Shown here: positions 23,159 to 36,073 of the stretch, piece by piece
Layout of the letters: the number at the start of each line of letters is the position of its first letter
Position numbering within the stretch: position 1 is the first letter of the stretch
Source of the DNA: Linnemannia hyalina
Taxonomy: Eukaryota; Mortierellomycota; Mortierellomycetes; Mortierellales; Mortierellaceae
Length of the DNA: 64,000 bases
Assembly: GCA_019671135.1 (NCBI GenBank)
Contig: JAHRHY010000023.1
Coordinates: forward strand, 434,001 to 498,000
Direction: 5' to 3'
Translations under genes and position numbers: made by a program
The notes under the pieces: generated by a model
Told to the model about the DNA's origin: nothing
Databases searched by the model: none
What the model saw: the letters and a program-made list of their open reading frames with translations, nothing else

Positions 23159-23849
23159 TAAAACCCCGGTTTGGCAGGGGTTGGTTCGCCTTTTCACACA
23201 ATGACATGACACTCCTCCTTCACATATAGCGACACGCTTCAACATATTACGACATATCATAGCATAGAACACATTCCTTCCCCCTCCCTAATCCTTGTAA
23301 AATAACACTCAACTCACTGGCCAAATAACGATGCAAAGAGGAGGCGCGAGTGGAACAAGGAGGTATGCATGAACCATGGACATACTGCAGAGGCAAGACT
23401 ACAGTCCTCCTTCTTGAACGCCACCGGGGGCGAAGTCCCAATATCAATTAGTAAATTGTTCGCAAAGTGCAGTTGTGGTGAGTCAACAGCATGCAATTGA
23501 CCGCCCCCAGGCTTAGCTATTTTTATTCCATATTTCACACACGCACACGAATGCAGAGAGTAGCAGTAGTAGTGCCTTCAATTGATCTCCCTCCCTTTTC
23601 TGGGTTGACTGACCGCAGCAAAGGCCTCCCCCTCCTTCCTTCTTTTGCTTTCTTTTCTTTATTCATGCGTCTTCTCGTCTATGCGTCAACAGACGGATGG
23701 GATTGTGTGTGTGAGCCCGAACCTTTAAAAAGGGACACCCGTTTCTGTTTCTTTCCACTTCTTTTTCAATATATCACACCTCTTCTCTTCTTATTCACAC
23801 ACCCACACGCACAAGTAACACAAGCAAATAAGCAAAGCAACAAACCAAA
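23159..23849. other. Intergenic region before the vWA gene
   Basis: About 690 bp holding the 3' end of the fucosyltransferase-like gene and a CT/CA-rich leader of the vWA gene. A TTTAAAAAGG element near 23732 is a possible weak TATA box. Confidence 0.4.
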
Positions 23850-26800
23850 ATGGGCTCCATCAACGACACCAAGCAGGATATCGATGTTGTTGGCACCACC
23901 GCCACCACCAACACCACCACCACCGACAACAATGCCCATGCCAATGAGGCTACATCAACAGCAACAGGAGAGGCAGGAACAGGGGCGGGAAGAGGTGGAG
24001 GAAAGGCTCAAGCCTTCCACCCTTTAGAAACCGACCCCTCCGTCACCGTTCTCTCCCTCACCGTCCCTCCCGCCCCCATCATCCCTGAGAAGGATGAATC
24101 CCTCGAAACCGCTACCCCCGCAGTCCAGCAAAAGGAAGCATTCTTCCACATCTGCCTGGACACTTCTGGGTCTATGGCCGGGTCGGGGATGCAGTGCGCA
24201 AAAGTAGCGATGAAGGAACTGTACTCTCATCTTGTACAGAATTGTCGAGTTCCTGCAGAGAGGATCTCGGTGTATTTGTATTCGATGAGTTGTTCTGTTC
24301 GTCAGATGGGGGTGGTCGAGGATGATTTGCGGTGGATGGATTCTATCAATGCTGGTGGAGGTACAGTTGAATTGGTTTTTTTGTTCGTTGTGGGTGGGAA
24401 AGATGGAATGGGGACTAAGAGGAAAGAAGGTTTAACCGTGAGGGCTGAGGGAAGGGAGTGTTCGGTTCGATTATCGTCTGCACCGCCCGCTCTCTCTCTC
24501 TCTCTCTTTTACCCCTGATGCTGACCAACTTTCTCTTTGTACCCTCTTTGTCGACTCTTGTTTTCTCACACGCTCTTTCCTTAATCAACAAACCAAAAAT
24601 AGGCACAAGCTTCGGAAGTGTCTTCGAACAGCTCATCGCAACCATCAAAGGCCAGATCGAATCCGTCACCTCCAACACAACCGCCACTACTCCACTGGAC
24701 GTCTCCTCAACCCTCTTCTTCTTCACCGACGGCGCAGACGGCGACCATGGACGCACCCACCGCCAAAAAGAGATCATCGAACCATTGCTCAAGAACACTG
24801 CTCGGTTAGAGACCACTGTTCATTCTTTCGGATTCACGAGCGGACACGATGCGAAGCTGTTGTCATGGTTGACGAGCACGGGAACGGATTTGGGCTGCTT
24901 TCAGTATATCAAGGAGTCGAAGGATATCCAAGGTGCTATGGAGCGGACGGCGGGGTTGTTGGATTCTTCGGCTATGAAGGTTCAGCGCAAGATTGATCTT
25001 TATTTGCCTGCTGGAGGAGAGAACCATGAGAGCGATTGGATGACGGTCAAGTTGGGATCGGATGATCTGACGGGCTCGACGGTTGCCAGGAACAGGAACT
25101 TTACTGGAGCGACGTTGCTTTGGAGGGAGCATGTTCCCGACCCCGAGGACGGAACTTCTGTCACCAACACTTCCTCGACGGTGCCGGTTGCAGGAATTGA
25201 TGGAGTCCAGGAGATGAAGGTCGACTGGCTGGCAGAGGACGACGTTGCCAGGATCCTGGGGATGACGACATTCATCCAGCATGAGCTATTACGAATGGTC
25301 GAACAGATCAACGCCATCGGCTCCTCCCGCGAATCCGCAGACGAGAAGCGTTCCAAACTTGGCCAGATCGATGTCCAAACCGAGGCCTACGCGAAAGTCC
25401 TGGGTACCCTCGGCTTCGCATCAGCGCGAATCAAGGTCAAGACCACTCGGGAGCCCTGCATGATCGCCTGTTCCCAGACCCGGTCCATCCTCCAGTCTTT
25501 CCTCACCCTCAAAGCCGACGCTCACAAGCAAGGCGGGTCAATTTCCAACACCTCCCTGGCAACGTTCAACTCTTTGGCGTACGGACAGATCACAGAGGCA
25601 AAATTGAAGGCGAAATTGAATTCGAGGGCGGGGAAGAACACGGCGTTGTTTGCAGATTTGGATCAGATGGTGGAGGAGATTGTGAAGGGGTTGGATTTGG
25701 ATCGGTTGGAGGCTGAGGAGGAGGAGACTGGGAGGTTGAGGGAGTTGTCGTGTGCGTTTTCGACGAACAGCTATGTTGATGCTTTGAGGGATGGGGATTG
25801 TCTTTGCATGACTCTTGATGGTACGTTTTCATTATTCTCTTTTGTGCAACATGAATGATATGTTATGAGTGAAGTATGGTCAGCTAACCTTTTGGTCGTC
25901 TTGTTCAATTGATATGATATAGTGTCGCGAGGAGCGGGAGCGATTGCGGACCCTAGTCAGTTGGTGATCAAATCCATCTTTCCAACATACCTGACGTCAT
26001 CCATGTTCACCATGGCATTGGGTCACTCGCTGGCCCAGAACAATCCCGAGAATGTCCATGGTGGGTTTGACCGTGACAGCGATGCCAGAATTGCGCCTGG
26101 TCTTGCGCACGAGAGTATCACTGCGGTCATGCCCCTCTATATCAATGAGCACCATTGGAAGGTTGCCCGCTTGCGCATGAAGGTATGTTAATGTGCGTTC
26201 TTGTGTATTTATTTGTGGATACAATTATTGTGGTGAATATGCATAATGACAAGAGCCCTTTTTATGCATCCGTACACAAAATAGCCGATCCTGGGATATG
26301 TGGTGACGCTGGACGCGACGGGATACACATACAGCCAGTCCACCACAGTTCCCTTCCTCGTCCTCGTAAAGGCCCTGGAATCCCACCCCATGACCGAGCA
26401 CAAACAACGTCAGATCCGACTCATCCTCGAAACCTGCGACCAAATCTACATCCACTCCAACTCTCTCCGTCAATCCACACGAACCATGGTCCAAGAGTTC
26501 TGTGCATCCCACACTCAGCGGACGGTTGATGTGGTCACGAACAACTATGTCTTTTTGGGACAGGTCATTTGTGCAGTGAGGGCTGGAGATATTTCGGTGG
26601 AGGAGATGAAGGGGTTGGGAGAGAGATTTGAGACGGCGATGGTGGAGGAGCAGGTGAGGAGGGACATGTCGTGGAGGATGAGTGAGGATTTGATGGGTGG
26701 GGTTTTGGAGTGGTTTGATGTTAATCGGCAGAGGGATATTGTGGGACCTGGAAAGAGGTACAGGGAGCAGCATGGTGCGTATGTTAGGGGATTGGAGAAA

Positions 26801-28056
26801 AACTCTGGGGCTGAGGAGGTTGAGGGGAGGTACCGGGAGCTGTTGAGGCAGGCGAGAGTTGTGCAGAAGGTTCCTGTCAAGGAAAAGGTCGAGCCTGCCG
26901 CTGTTGCTGGAGGAGTGTCTCCTACGACTGTCACGTCTTCATTGTCGATTACTGAGGAGGAGGGCCAGGCAGGAATGCAGAAGATGGAGGCGCCCGAGTT
27001 CAAGGTGCCAACGATTGATCCTGTGGCCTGGGAGTTGACCGAAGCCTCTCTGGATCGTTTGTCCTTGATCCAGAACGCGGTCTCGGGAGGCGTCGACAAG
27101 ATTCGTCGTCTCCTGGCCGTCATCCAATCCCCCCTCGATGCAGATCTCCCTGAGGTCTTGACCAAGCGGTTGGGCGCTGCTCCGCATGGTGCGCTAGCGG
27201 ACGAATTCTTTGCCCGCTACTCGCGCAAGATCGTCCTCGCGACCCTATTGCAAGCTTACGCGCACACCCGAAACTCTGACCGCCGATCCGTCGAGAACCT
27301 CATGACACCCTTCGAACGCCCCCTCCCCCTCGGGCCCGACGGCAAACCCCTCCCCGACGATGACAAGGCGACCGACGAAGCGATCCAGTTCTTGCACTCT
27401 CTGTACCAGGCAAAGGTGACGATGCTCGTCCAAGAGATCGTCGCCAAAGTCGAGGGGGATTACCTGGAGTCAAAGAAGAGTTTTGCGGCTTCGACGTTTG
27501 TGAGTACTCTAGACCTGGAAGTTGCGGCGGGGGTGTTGATTGAAGCGAGGACTAGAGGTGGTGCGGGAGGCAAGTTGATGACGGCTTGTGCGAGGATGAG
27601 GATGGTGGGAGGTGTGAGGGAGAAGATGTTGATGATGCTGAGAGGTGTTTATGAGGGCGTTACGTTGTTCTCCGACCACCATTCTGGTAAGTCTTGGTTC
27701 TCTTCGTTTTTTTGTTGGGTATTCGTGCTATGCATGCTAATGGATCTTTTTCGCTAACGTATCTTTATCACTCCATTCCAACCAAATAATTAGGCGAAGA
27801 CGAGGCCGAAGTGGAAGAGGACAAGAACGTCTGGCACCCCTGCAAAAAAACACTCTACATGCTATTCACGAACCACCACGACGAGCTCACGTTATCCGAG
27901 TGGCGGAATGTCCACCCCAACCAGTACGAGGATTACATCTCGTGTCGGTATGTGTTAGATGGGTACCTAGATGAATTGACACCTGAGGAGCGGAGCGAGT
28001 GTAGGGACGTGTTTTATGGACTCTACCCCGATTCTGGACGTGCTGCTCGGGGATAA
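23850..28056 (+). CDS. Large von Willebrand factor A domain protein
   Basis: Five exons (23850..24360, 24603..25820, 25923..26182, 26285..27686, 27794..28056) encode 1,217 residues. After a T/A/G-rich disordered tail, a vWA domain starts at about residue 95: FFHICLDTSGSMAGSG has the DxSxS metal-ion (MIDAS) motif at D104, and LFFFTDGADGDHG supplies the later aspartate. Beyond about residue 300 no domain is recognised; there are helical stretches, a low-complexity linker (about 770-820) and a C-terminal block (WHPCKKTLYMLFTNHHDELT and YVLDGYLDELTPEER). There is no signal peptide or membrane span, so it is likely cytosolic or nuclear. Intracellular vWA proteins commonly act in multi-protein assemblies. 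Its function is unknown. Confidence 0.8.
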
Positions 28057-28500
28057 GGAGTGAGGAGCCTTTTTTTTTATTTTTTTTTGTATGTAGTTGT
28101 TTAGCGGATGAGAATAAAGTGTTCGTGAAAAAGTTAATTGATGTTGTTCGCGCGGTTTGGTGTGGTTTCGGTGGTCTATTGGGGAGCCATCATGGGTGCC
28201 AAAGGTATATCCTAGCACATCGGCTGTTGAACCAAAAACCGACCCTTAATGGAGTGATCAAATGGGCGGTCAAATCTTCGCCCAAAGCCAAGGGAAGGCA
28301 GGGACAGAAATAGCCGCCAGACAGCTGAAGCTCAAAAAACGTCACTCCACAACGAATGAGACCGGTGACATGTCGGTCATCTCGTCCCTGCAATCGTTTC
28401 TCCTTTTCTTTTTTCCCTTTTTCATTCAACAACCACACTTTTCCTACATTAATACCTCCCCCTCTCCCTTTATTCTTCCGTCCGTCACAAGCAATACAGC
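28057..28500. other. vWA 3' region and twinfilin leader
   Basis: About 440 bp. It contains T runs after the vWA stop, an AATAAA signal near 28113, and a pyrimidine-rich leader that ends in the first A of the proposed twinfilin start codon. Confidence 0.45.
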
Positions 28501-30758
28501 AGTAACGTATTCGACTCTAGTTCCTCGCATTCAAGCAATGAAAAGAACACTAGCATCTGCCATGGGCTACATGCCACACCGTCCGAGGGATACACGAGCT
28601 AACTTTCTCACGCGTCCTTCCTTCTCCTCCTCCTCCTTGCACTTTGGTTTATGAACAAAATAGTGTCCAGTCAGACAGGAATCAAAGGTACCAGGACCCA
28701 CCCGCCTGCCAATACCTTCCACCTTGCTCCACCTTCTACACGCTGGCCCTTATTCCGTTACAATTGCCTCACACCTTCTCGCACTTCTCAACACTAACGT
28801 CTCCTTCCCTTGCCTCCTCTTACCACCTTAGTCTCGCAGAAGCTCTCGGACGCATGGAAGCAAGCAACAGCACCCGGCAGCAACGTGCGTGCAGTCAAGG
28901 TGTCGATCATTAATGAGTCTCTGGAGGATGATGGTCTCTTTGATATCCAGGGAGCCTTTGAGAAAGGTACGTCGAGGTCTTCATTTTCGGCTTTGCCGTC
29001 TTACCCCCTGGTTTTAGAGTGTTGGCTGCTGACAGTGTTTTTTGTCATCTGGACAAGAAAACACGCAATCATACAAGACAAAGCAAAGTGAGAAATGAAA
29101 AAAGGGCGAAAGACAAGTGATTCTCACTCGCTCAACTTTCTTTGCTCTGTTATGTGAACAAAAACAAAAAACTAGATTTCGCGATCGTGCACGAGAACTT
29201 GGCAGAGAAGCAGCCAGCATACTTTTTGGTCCGTTTGGGCGACAGCAAGACCTCGTCCGAGTGGATCTTTTTGTGCTATGTCCCCGATGTGGCCCCTATC
29301 CGTCAAAAGATGATCTATGCTGCTACACGCGCCAGCTTGACTAGGGACCTTGGCGATTCGCACTTCTCTGATTCCATCTATGGCACCAACAAGGTACTTT
29401 TATCTCGTTCATAATTTCGTGATGTTTTTGCTGGATCACTATCATTGATGCATTGGAGCATGCAGTGCGTTGCAGGATAAAAATATTGTTCGGGATATTA
29501 ATTGCAATTGAAATAATATACAAATCAAAATAGGGAGAATTTACGTTGGACGGCTACAAGAAGCATAGGGCCAGTTTGGCAGCCCCCAAGCCCCTGTCGG
29601 AGCGTGAACGTCAATTGGCCGAGATTCGGGCGAATGAGAAGACGCTTGTCGAGAGCATGAAGGGTGGCACCTATAGAAAGGCGCATGCTCCAGGAATGAG
29701 CTTCCCTCTTACGGACAAGGCTGTTGCTGCCCTCAAGAAGCTTGTTGTCGCTGCGCCAGCTCCCGTCGCTCCTAAGAAGAAGGTCGCGGTTGCGTCGGCG
29801 GTGCCAAAGAAGTTCAGCAGCCCTGCTTCGACGCCCTTGCCAGCCTCGCCTGTTGCCTCGCAGGAGAGCAGTACTATTAAGGCTTTGGAGGAAATCACCG
29901 TTAAGGATGATGAGTGGGATGATGATGAGGCTAAGGAAGAGAAGAAGGAGGAGGAAGTCGTTGAGGCACAGGAGGCCGCTGCTGAGACTGAGGAGAAGAA
30001 GGAGGCTGACGTTGAGGTTGCTGTTGAGGAGGAGGAAGAGGAGGAGCCCGAGGTTGTTGCCAAGCAGGAGCGCACCATCAACTTTGTCAAACTCGTAAGC
30101 TTTCTTTTCTTTCTTGTTTATTTAATTTTTCTGGTTTGTCGACGAAATGCTACATGGATGCTAACTATCTTTTAATCGTGTATGACATAATATATAGGCG
30201 ATCGACGCGGAGAATGAGAAGATTGATTTGGTGAGCGAGGCCAAGTTGGGGGCGAACGAGGTGCACAAGAACATTGACGAGGAGGCACCCCGCTTCACCT
30301 TCTTTGCCTATGAACACACCCACAACGGCACCGCCCACGACTCTCTTGGTAAGGACACTCTTTTATCGGAACTCATGAACCATCGCAAAACGAAAATCGT
30401 TATTGAAACGTCATGAACAAAAAAAAAAAAAAAGGCGCTCTTTGCTAACGTTATCTCTCGTTGTTGTTCGTTCGATGGGACGATAGTGTTTATGTACACA
30501 TGCCCAAGCAAGTCCAAGATCCGTGAACGCATGCTGTACTCGTCGTGCAGGGCGGGAGTGTTGCAGGGCGCCAAGGAAGATGCGGGACTGAATGTTGACA
30601 AGAAGCTCGAGACGACAGATGTCTCTGATCTGACGGAGGCGTTTATCCTGGACGAGTTGCATCCCAAGACTCAGAGTGCGTTTGGTACTACTACGGGAGT
30701 TAATAGCCCAAGAGGGTTCAGCAAACCTGCTCGTCCTGGTGCTCGTCGCGTCATGTAA
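28501..30758 (+). CDS. TWF1: Twinfilin (two ADF-H domains)
   Basis: Exons are 28501 (single coding base), 28664..28687, 28832..28966, 29176..29393, 29534..30094, 30198..30348 and 30487..30758, giving 453 residues. The N-terminus MSSQTGIKVSQKLSDAW matches twinfilin (MS-Q-GI...). The first ADF-H domain covers about residues 1-140 (DSKTSSEWIFLCYVPDVAPI; IRQKMIYAATRASL), the second about 300-430 (PRFTFFAYEHTHNG; PSKSKIRERMLYSSCR), and the tail ends KPARPGARRVM. Twinfilin binds actin monomers, caps barbed ends and works with capping protein. The ATG is not continuous: A at 28501 is followed by a GTAACG donor, and TG opens the next exon. An E/K/A-rich linker of about 120 residues makes the protein longer than the usual 330-350. 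Confidence 0.88.
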
Positions 30759-33385
30759 ATTGGGTGTGGTGTGTTGGTCTATGTCGGTTGGAGAGGCGCG
30801 AAAGGGTGGAGAGGAGAGGTTTTCTTGGTTACCCTTTTATTGGGATTTGAGAAAAATAAATATCTCTTTTTGCTAGAGATGCGATCTGGGGCGGCACTGG
30901 TAAGGTACTGTGTCCAAAAATAACATGCTGGCTGAAGGAGTCACTATGAAGCGTATGGATTTTGGTTCAATTGAAGGTGTGTGTGTGTGTGAGCTAAAAG
31001 TGGATGCGGGCCTTGCTGCATGTATTGCGTCTTTTGCTCTTACTAGGTCTCAATTTGTTTGTTTGCCTCGTTTCTCTTTCCTTTTGGTTTTCTCTCTTTT
31101 TTTTTTTTTTTTCTTTCTCTATTGCCCAGTTCTACACGAAAAGAGAAAATGTAACCAATAGAAGAATAGTTGAAGCGAGGGATGGATAAAGTCGGATCTG
31201 ATAATTCGGGGAATGAAATGTTCGAAGGTGTTCATGGGGTTGAACGGGACGAAGATCGAGTGCCATTGGATAATTTGAGCGAGAGGAAGGACAGAGAGGG
31301 AGGTGCAATGAGGACGGAGCGAGAGGAGGAGGAGGAGGAAAGGAAAAGTAACCCCGGTCGGAGAGTGGAGAGGGCGTGGGAGGTGACTTGTGGTTCGCGT
31401 CTTTTTTTCTGTGAGTGAGGCAGGGTAAGGAAGGAAGACAGGACGAGCAGGAGAGCAGAGTGAGTAAGTTACATTGATGGACACGACACCATGTGTTTGT
31501 CAAGGTGAATCCGATGAGGGGATACCCAAGACTAGCACAATTGACTAAACGGAATAAGAATGGGTCGTTTACCTTTGGTGGTTTTCTATAATAGCATGCG
31601 TTTGCTGTACTGTACCTGTACTTGTCGTCATTTTCTATCCCTCCTCCCCTTCTCATTCTTATTGGAGCAACGACAACATACCACGCCACACTCCTACCTT
31701 CCATGCGATGCAAGGGTGAGATCCCTTAACCCTTGTTCCCTTGTTCCCTCGTTCCAAGGAGAAATAAAAATTCAAAAAAAGATTCGCATTGCATGTGAAA
31801 GCGTGCAAAAATGGCACACAGACACTCACACAAGTAAAAACGTGATGCTTTGTGTGCCTGTGCCCTACGGAAGAGTGCTCGCTTAAGGAGTCCGGGGCAA
31901 GCTCCAAATCAGGCAAGCACACAACGACGAGTGAGCAACACAAACAAACAAACAAACACAACTATAAACAAACGGTGTGAGAGGAGGGAAAGAGACGCAC
32001 TGCAGCAGTGTCATTGAGTGAACACAATAGAAAAAGTCGATGACACATCGAATTCGTAACCCTCATTTTGACTCTTTCATACTAGTGTCTTCATTACACT
32101 GTCGGTTTCTATGATGAGTTGAACAAAAAGGGTAAACAGCGCAAGGCAAGAGTAGTTCGAATGATGAAAGTAAGCGTGGTTGGGTGAGTTGACTTGTTTT
32201 CACCACACCCCTCTGGCTCTTTCGCCCTTCCTTTTCGTTAAAAAATAGACGAATAGCCAGCATTTTATTTTTCTAGCCAATGGGTGTTCACATCGCGCCC
32301 AGCTTCGATGAGAGATCGGTTCCCGGTGGTGGGGTGCAGATGAACACGCAACAGAGGGGGAGGGGGGGGACTGTTGAACTGAACTCAAAAAAATATGCGG
32401 GGTCAGTTCCAGGTTCAAGCTCTCAGGAAACGACAAATAGGCCATATTGGTTGTTCTTGTTTTCTAAGCAATTGATCGATGAGGAAGGAATGAACAAAGA
32501 GCGGGAGAAGGGAAGAATGAAGGCAATTAGGTGTGAAAGGCAAGGGGTTTGTTGTTTGTGAGTTACGAATGTGAGTAATAAACAAAGGAGGCAAGAGAAC
32601 AAGTGGTTGAGAGTGAGGATGTGCTGGACTCAGGATGTGTGTTGTTTGTGTGTGTGTGGGTGTAGACGAATTGAAACCCGAGACCCACGGACACAGACAA
32701 TGCGAGGAAAAGGGGCAGGGAAATGCAAGTCCGTCCAGCAGGACGACCGTCCGTTGCTTGCTCTCCTTAATGTTCGGCTAATTCTTTTGTGGATGAGGAG
32801 GGATACAAAGGGATACACACAGATCGAAGTCGTAATGGAGAAGAAGAGTAACAGTATACAAAGGAGAATTGAGTGGGTGGGTAAGTAAGGTTGGCAGACG
32901 AAGGAGAAGAAGCGGTCGGGCTCGGTATGGCTTGTCTGTGGCTGGTCGGTCGGCATGGCATTCACCCTTTTCAAACCAATTGCCTATTTGTCACCACCCA
33001 CATAGAAGTACACAAAGCAAGATCGGAAAGGTACTTTTACTTTACTTTGACCTACTCACTCACTCTTACTCTTATTCTTCTTTTTTTCACGGCCCTCGGC
33101 TCTCGCGTGCGGGTGGACAATATAAATATCTTGTTCAGGCGCAACCTCCCTTCACGTTTTTTTTTTCTTTTCTTTCCTCTCTTCTTCACACTTCGTCATC
33201 CCTCTTTCCACTCCCCCCTCTCTTTCTCCCCCTCTCTGTACAGTTCTATCACCACCCCCTCCCCACTCTTCTCTCTTCCTCACTCCTCTCTCATCACTCG
33301 ATCTAGTTCATTGGAACCTCCCTCGCCGGTCTTCTCCTCTCCCTACTTCAACAAAACACCAACTACATATACCAACTACACCAAA
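30759..33385. other. 2.6 kb intergenic region
   Basis: No gene is supported. Features seen are an AATAAATAT polyadenylation-like signal near 30855, a GGA/purine-rich stretch near 31320-31345, A/T runs, a TATAAATA element at 33121-33128 that could serve the carrier gene, and a long CT-rich leader (33150-33300). The longest plus-strand frame ending at 33715 runs through the carrier start and is its shadow upstream. Confidence 0.5.
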
Positions 33386-35703
33386 ATGGCTGCCAGAGAA
33401 AGGAAGTCCCCATTGGTGAACCTGATTGCCGGAGGATCCGCCGGCTTCATGGAGGCATTGATCTGCCACCCTCTTGATACCATCAAGGTCCGCATGCAGC
33501 TCGCCAAGACCGTCGCCCGCAGCGCCACCGTAAGTTTACTTTTGTACTGGCCCCGAGCTACTTTTTTTTGCCTGTCACATTTTGAGGTTCTTTTTGCAAA
33601 AGAACAGACAGCGCAGTTTCGGAGGATGACAAAGTATCATGGACCCTTGCTTTCCAACTGGATGGTTTTCAGCGGCTACGAAGCCATGTCTGGAAGCTTT
33701 GTGTTTTCGGGATGAAGGGAGATGAGCAGGATGGAGATTGATGAGTCGACTCGAGGAGATGACAACCTTGGACCTACGACATTTTACCCCTGCAGGCGAA
33801 CCGTGGACAGAAAATGTGCGAACCAGGAACAGAAAAATCTGGGAAAGAAAATGTCATTTTGCTTTCAGTTCAGGGCTCAGCTGCCAGCAGAACTTCTTTA
33901 TTTCTTGCTTTCCGCTATTGCACCTTTCACAAATACTGGCTCAAGCACTAAAAATGAGAGAAAAGGAGAGCGTTTCACACAAAAAGTACAATGAGAAGGA
34001 AGGAGGAGAAGAGGAGCAAATCATCCTCTCTGGTTCATCATTTCCTTGTGGGAAAACGTTATTTGGAGAACAGAGGAAACAGTCGCATTGGCGCCCAAAT
34101 GGCGACATTGTGGATGTTGGATCTGATATGGTTGCCATCCTCTTGGAGCTGACAAGGGTTGGTTGAAGAAGGCACGGACTGACAATGCGGACAAGGGCGG
34201 GTGGTGAAACTGACACTCTGGCTGATCACGAAGAATGTTCACTACATTCCTTCCTGCAGATCATGTCAACAATGATCCTGTACCATTCATAATTGATTTC
34301 TAACTACTTCTCGACACCTTTTTCTTATCCCATCTCCCTTCAAAAATAAATAGGGCCAGAACTTGTCATTCTTGGGAGTCGGTTTGAGGATCGTGCAGCG
34401 CGAGTCGCCCTTGGCTCTCTACAAGGGTCTCGGAGCTGTGACGGCCGGTATTGTACCCAAGATGGCGATCCGATTCACGACCTTCCAGTTCTATAAGGAC
34501 GTCATGGTCGACAAGGACGGCAAGCCCTGGAAGCTCAACAATCTCTGGGGTAAGTTCTTATTTGATCTTGATAATCATAATTTATTTGGCGAATATTCGG
34601 TGTGGAGGAGAGACGGGGCCGAGAAGTGGAGGAGTCGAAACGGCCGAGTTGCAGGAGTGGGAAAATGAAAAAACGGCCAAGGTGCAGCAGAGAGTGGGAG
34701 TACAAAGAGAGGACCCGACATGGAAGAATGGGGAAAATGAGCAGATTGGATGGATAGTAAGATGGGAAAGGGTTGAAAGAAGTAGGAAAAACTCAGCATG
34801 GGACACTCTACATGCCAGCGCCATTACCTCTGGGGATGAACCAACTCAACTCAATTCCCCACATCCACACCCACATCCCACGCCCACGTTTCTCACTGCC
34901 GCCCACACTCACGCCTATTCACCCAACACACACCTCACACGATCGATGTTCCCTCAACGACATCAAGAAATCAAATGAAGCAAAGAAGCAACGTGATTTT
35001 ATATGTGTCCCTCCCACTCTCCAACTTTCCCACGCTTTCTCATGGGCTCCTGAGATTAATAATTTTTTTTCTTTAATCCCCCCTTTCCCTCATAGCTGGT
35101 CTGCTTGCTGGTGTGACAGAGGCCGTCCTGGTCGTGACCCCCATGGACGTGGTCAAGATCCGTCTCCAAGCCCAGCGCCATTCGATGGCTGACCCCCTTG
35201 ACATTCCCAAGTACCGCAACGCCGCCCACTGCGCCTTCACCGTTGTCCGCGAGGAGGGCTTCGGAGCCCTCTACCGTGGTGTCGGTCTCACCTCCCTCCG
35301 TCAAGCCACCAACCAGGCCGCCAACTTCCCCACATACCATTTCTTGAAGGGATACCTCCAGCGCCTCCAGGATATCACCGAGTTGCCCGGCTACCAGTCG
35401 GCGGCCATTGGACTTATCTCCGGAGCTATGGGTCCCCTTGTGAACAACCCCATTGATATTGTCAAGACCCGTGTTCAGAAGACGCCCAACCCTGAGGGTT
35501 TGAGCGGCTGGGCGAGGTTCAAGGATGTTAATGGATCGATTCTGAAGAATGAGGGATGGAGGGCGTTCTATAAGGGTGTTACACCTCGTGTGCTGCGTGT
35601 TGCTCCTGGACAGGCGGTTACGTTTGCAGTCTATGAGCGGGTCTCTTCGTGGTTGGATTCGAACTCTGACCGCTTCAAGCTTGCCACCGCTACCGCCAAG
35701 TAG
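33386..35703 (+). CDS. SFC1: Mitochondrial succinate-fumarate carrier
   Basis: Three exons (33386..33529, 34354..34549, 35096..35703) encode 315 residues, the normal mitochondrial carrier length. Three carrier signatures are present: CHPLDTIKVRMQ, TPMDVVKIRLQAQ and NPIDIVKTRVQK. The blocks ALYKGLGAVTAGIVPKMAIR and TPRVLRVAPGQAVTF closely match yeast Sfc1/Acr1, which exchanges cytosolic succinate for mitochondrial fumarate across the inner membrane and supports growth on two-carbon compounds by linking the glyoxylate cycle to gluconeogenesis. The assignment to this carrier rather than a generic one rests on those blocks. The two introns, 824 and 546 bp, are the longest in the window. Confidence 0.92.
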
Positions 35704-36073
35704 AAGTAGTTTCTTTTTTCGTTTTTCTTTCTAGTATTATCTCATCGTTCAAACACACACACATAAAAGCATTCTCATTGTTACCAACTATTCTCGCCAT
35801 TGAAAAAAGAACCCATCTTGCTTTTTTTCTTTTTCTTAAACTCCGCCCATCTCGCCCTTTTGTTCACACCAATTTCGAATATTTCGTCGAGTAAGCCCCT
35901 TTGCGTGCTCTCTTAACCCCACAAAATTTGTGTTCGTTCGTGTTTTATTCAAGACATTGAGCACTGTCCTCCTCTCCTCCATTCACTGTTTGTCATCCCC
36001 ATAACCCTGGGGGGGAGATTAGCTAGCTACGTCCGCCCCTGAAAACGGGGGATAGGGTGGAGGGAGAAGTGGC
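35704..36073. other. Convergent 3' ends
   Basis: 370 bp between the carrier and PITHD1 stops. It is T-rich with no coding signal. Confidence 0.5.

Noticed and set aside
29671..30090. 139-codon minus-strand frame rich in S, T and A
   Set aside because: It is the antisense of the E/K/A-rich twinfilin linker.
33738..34166. 142-codon plus-strand frame inside carrier intron 1
   Set aside because: It has no recognised family and lies between a clean GTAAGT donor and AATAG acceptor that restore the carrier reading frame.
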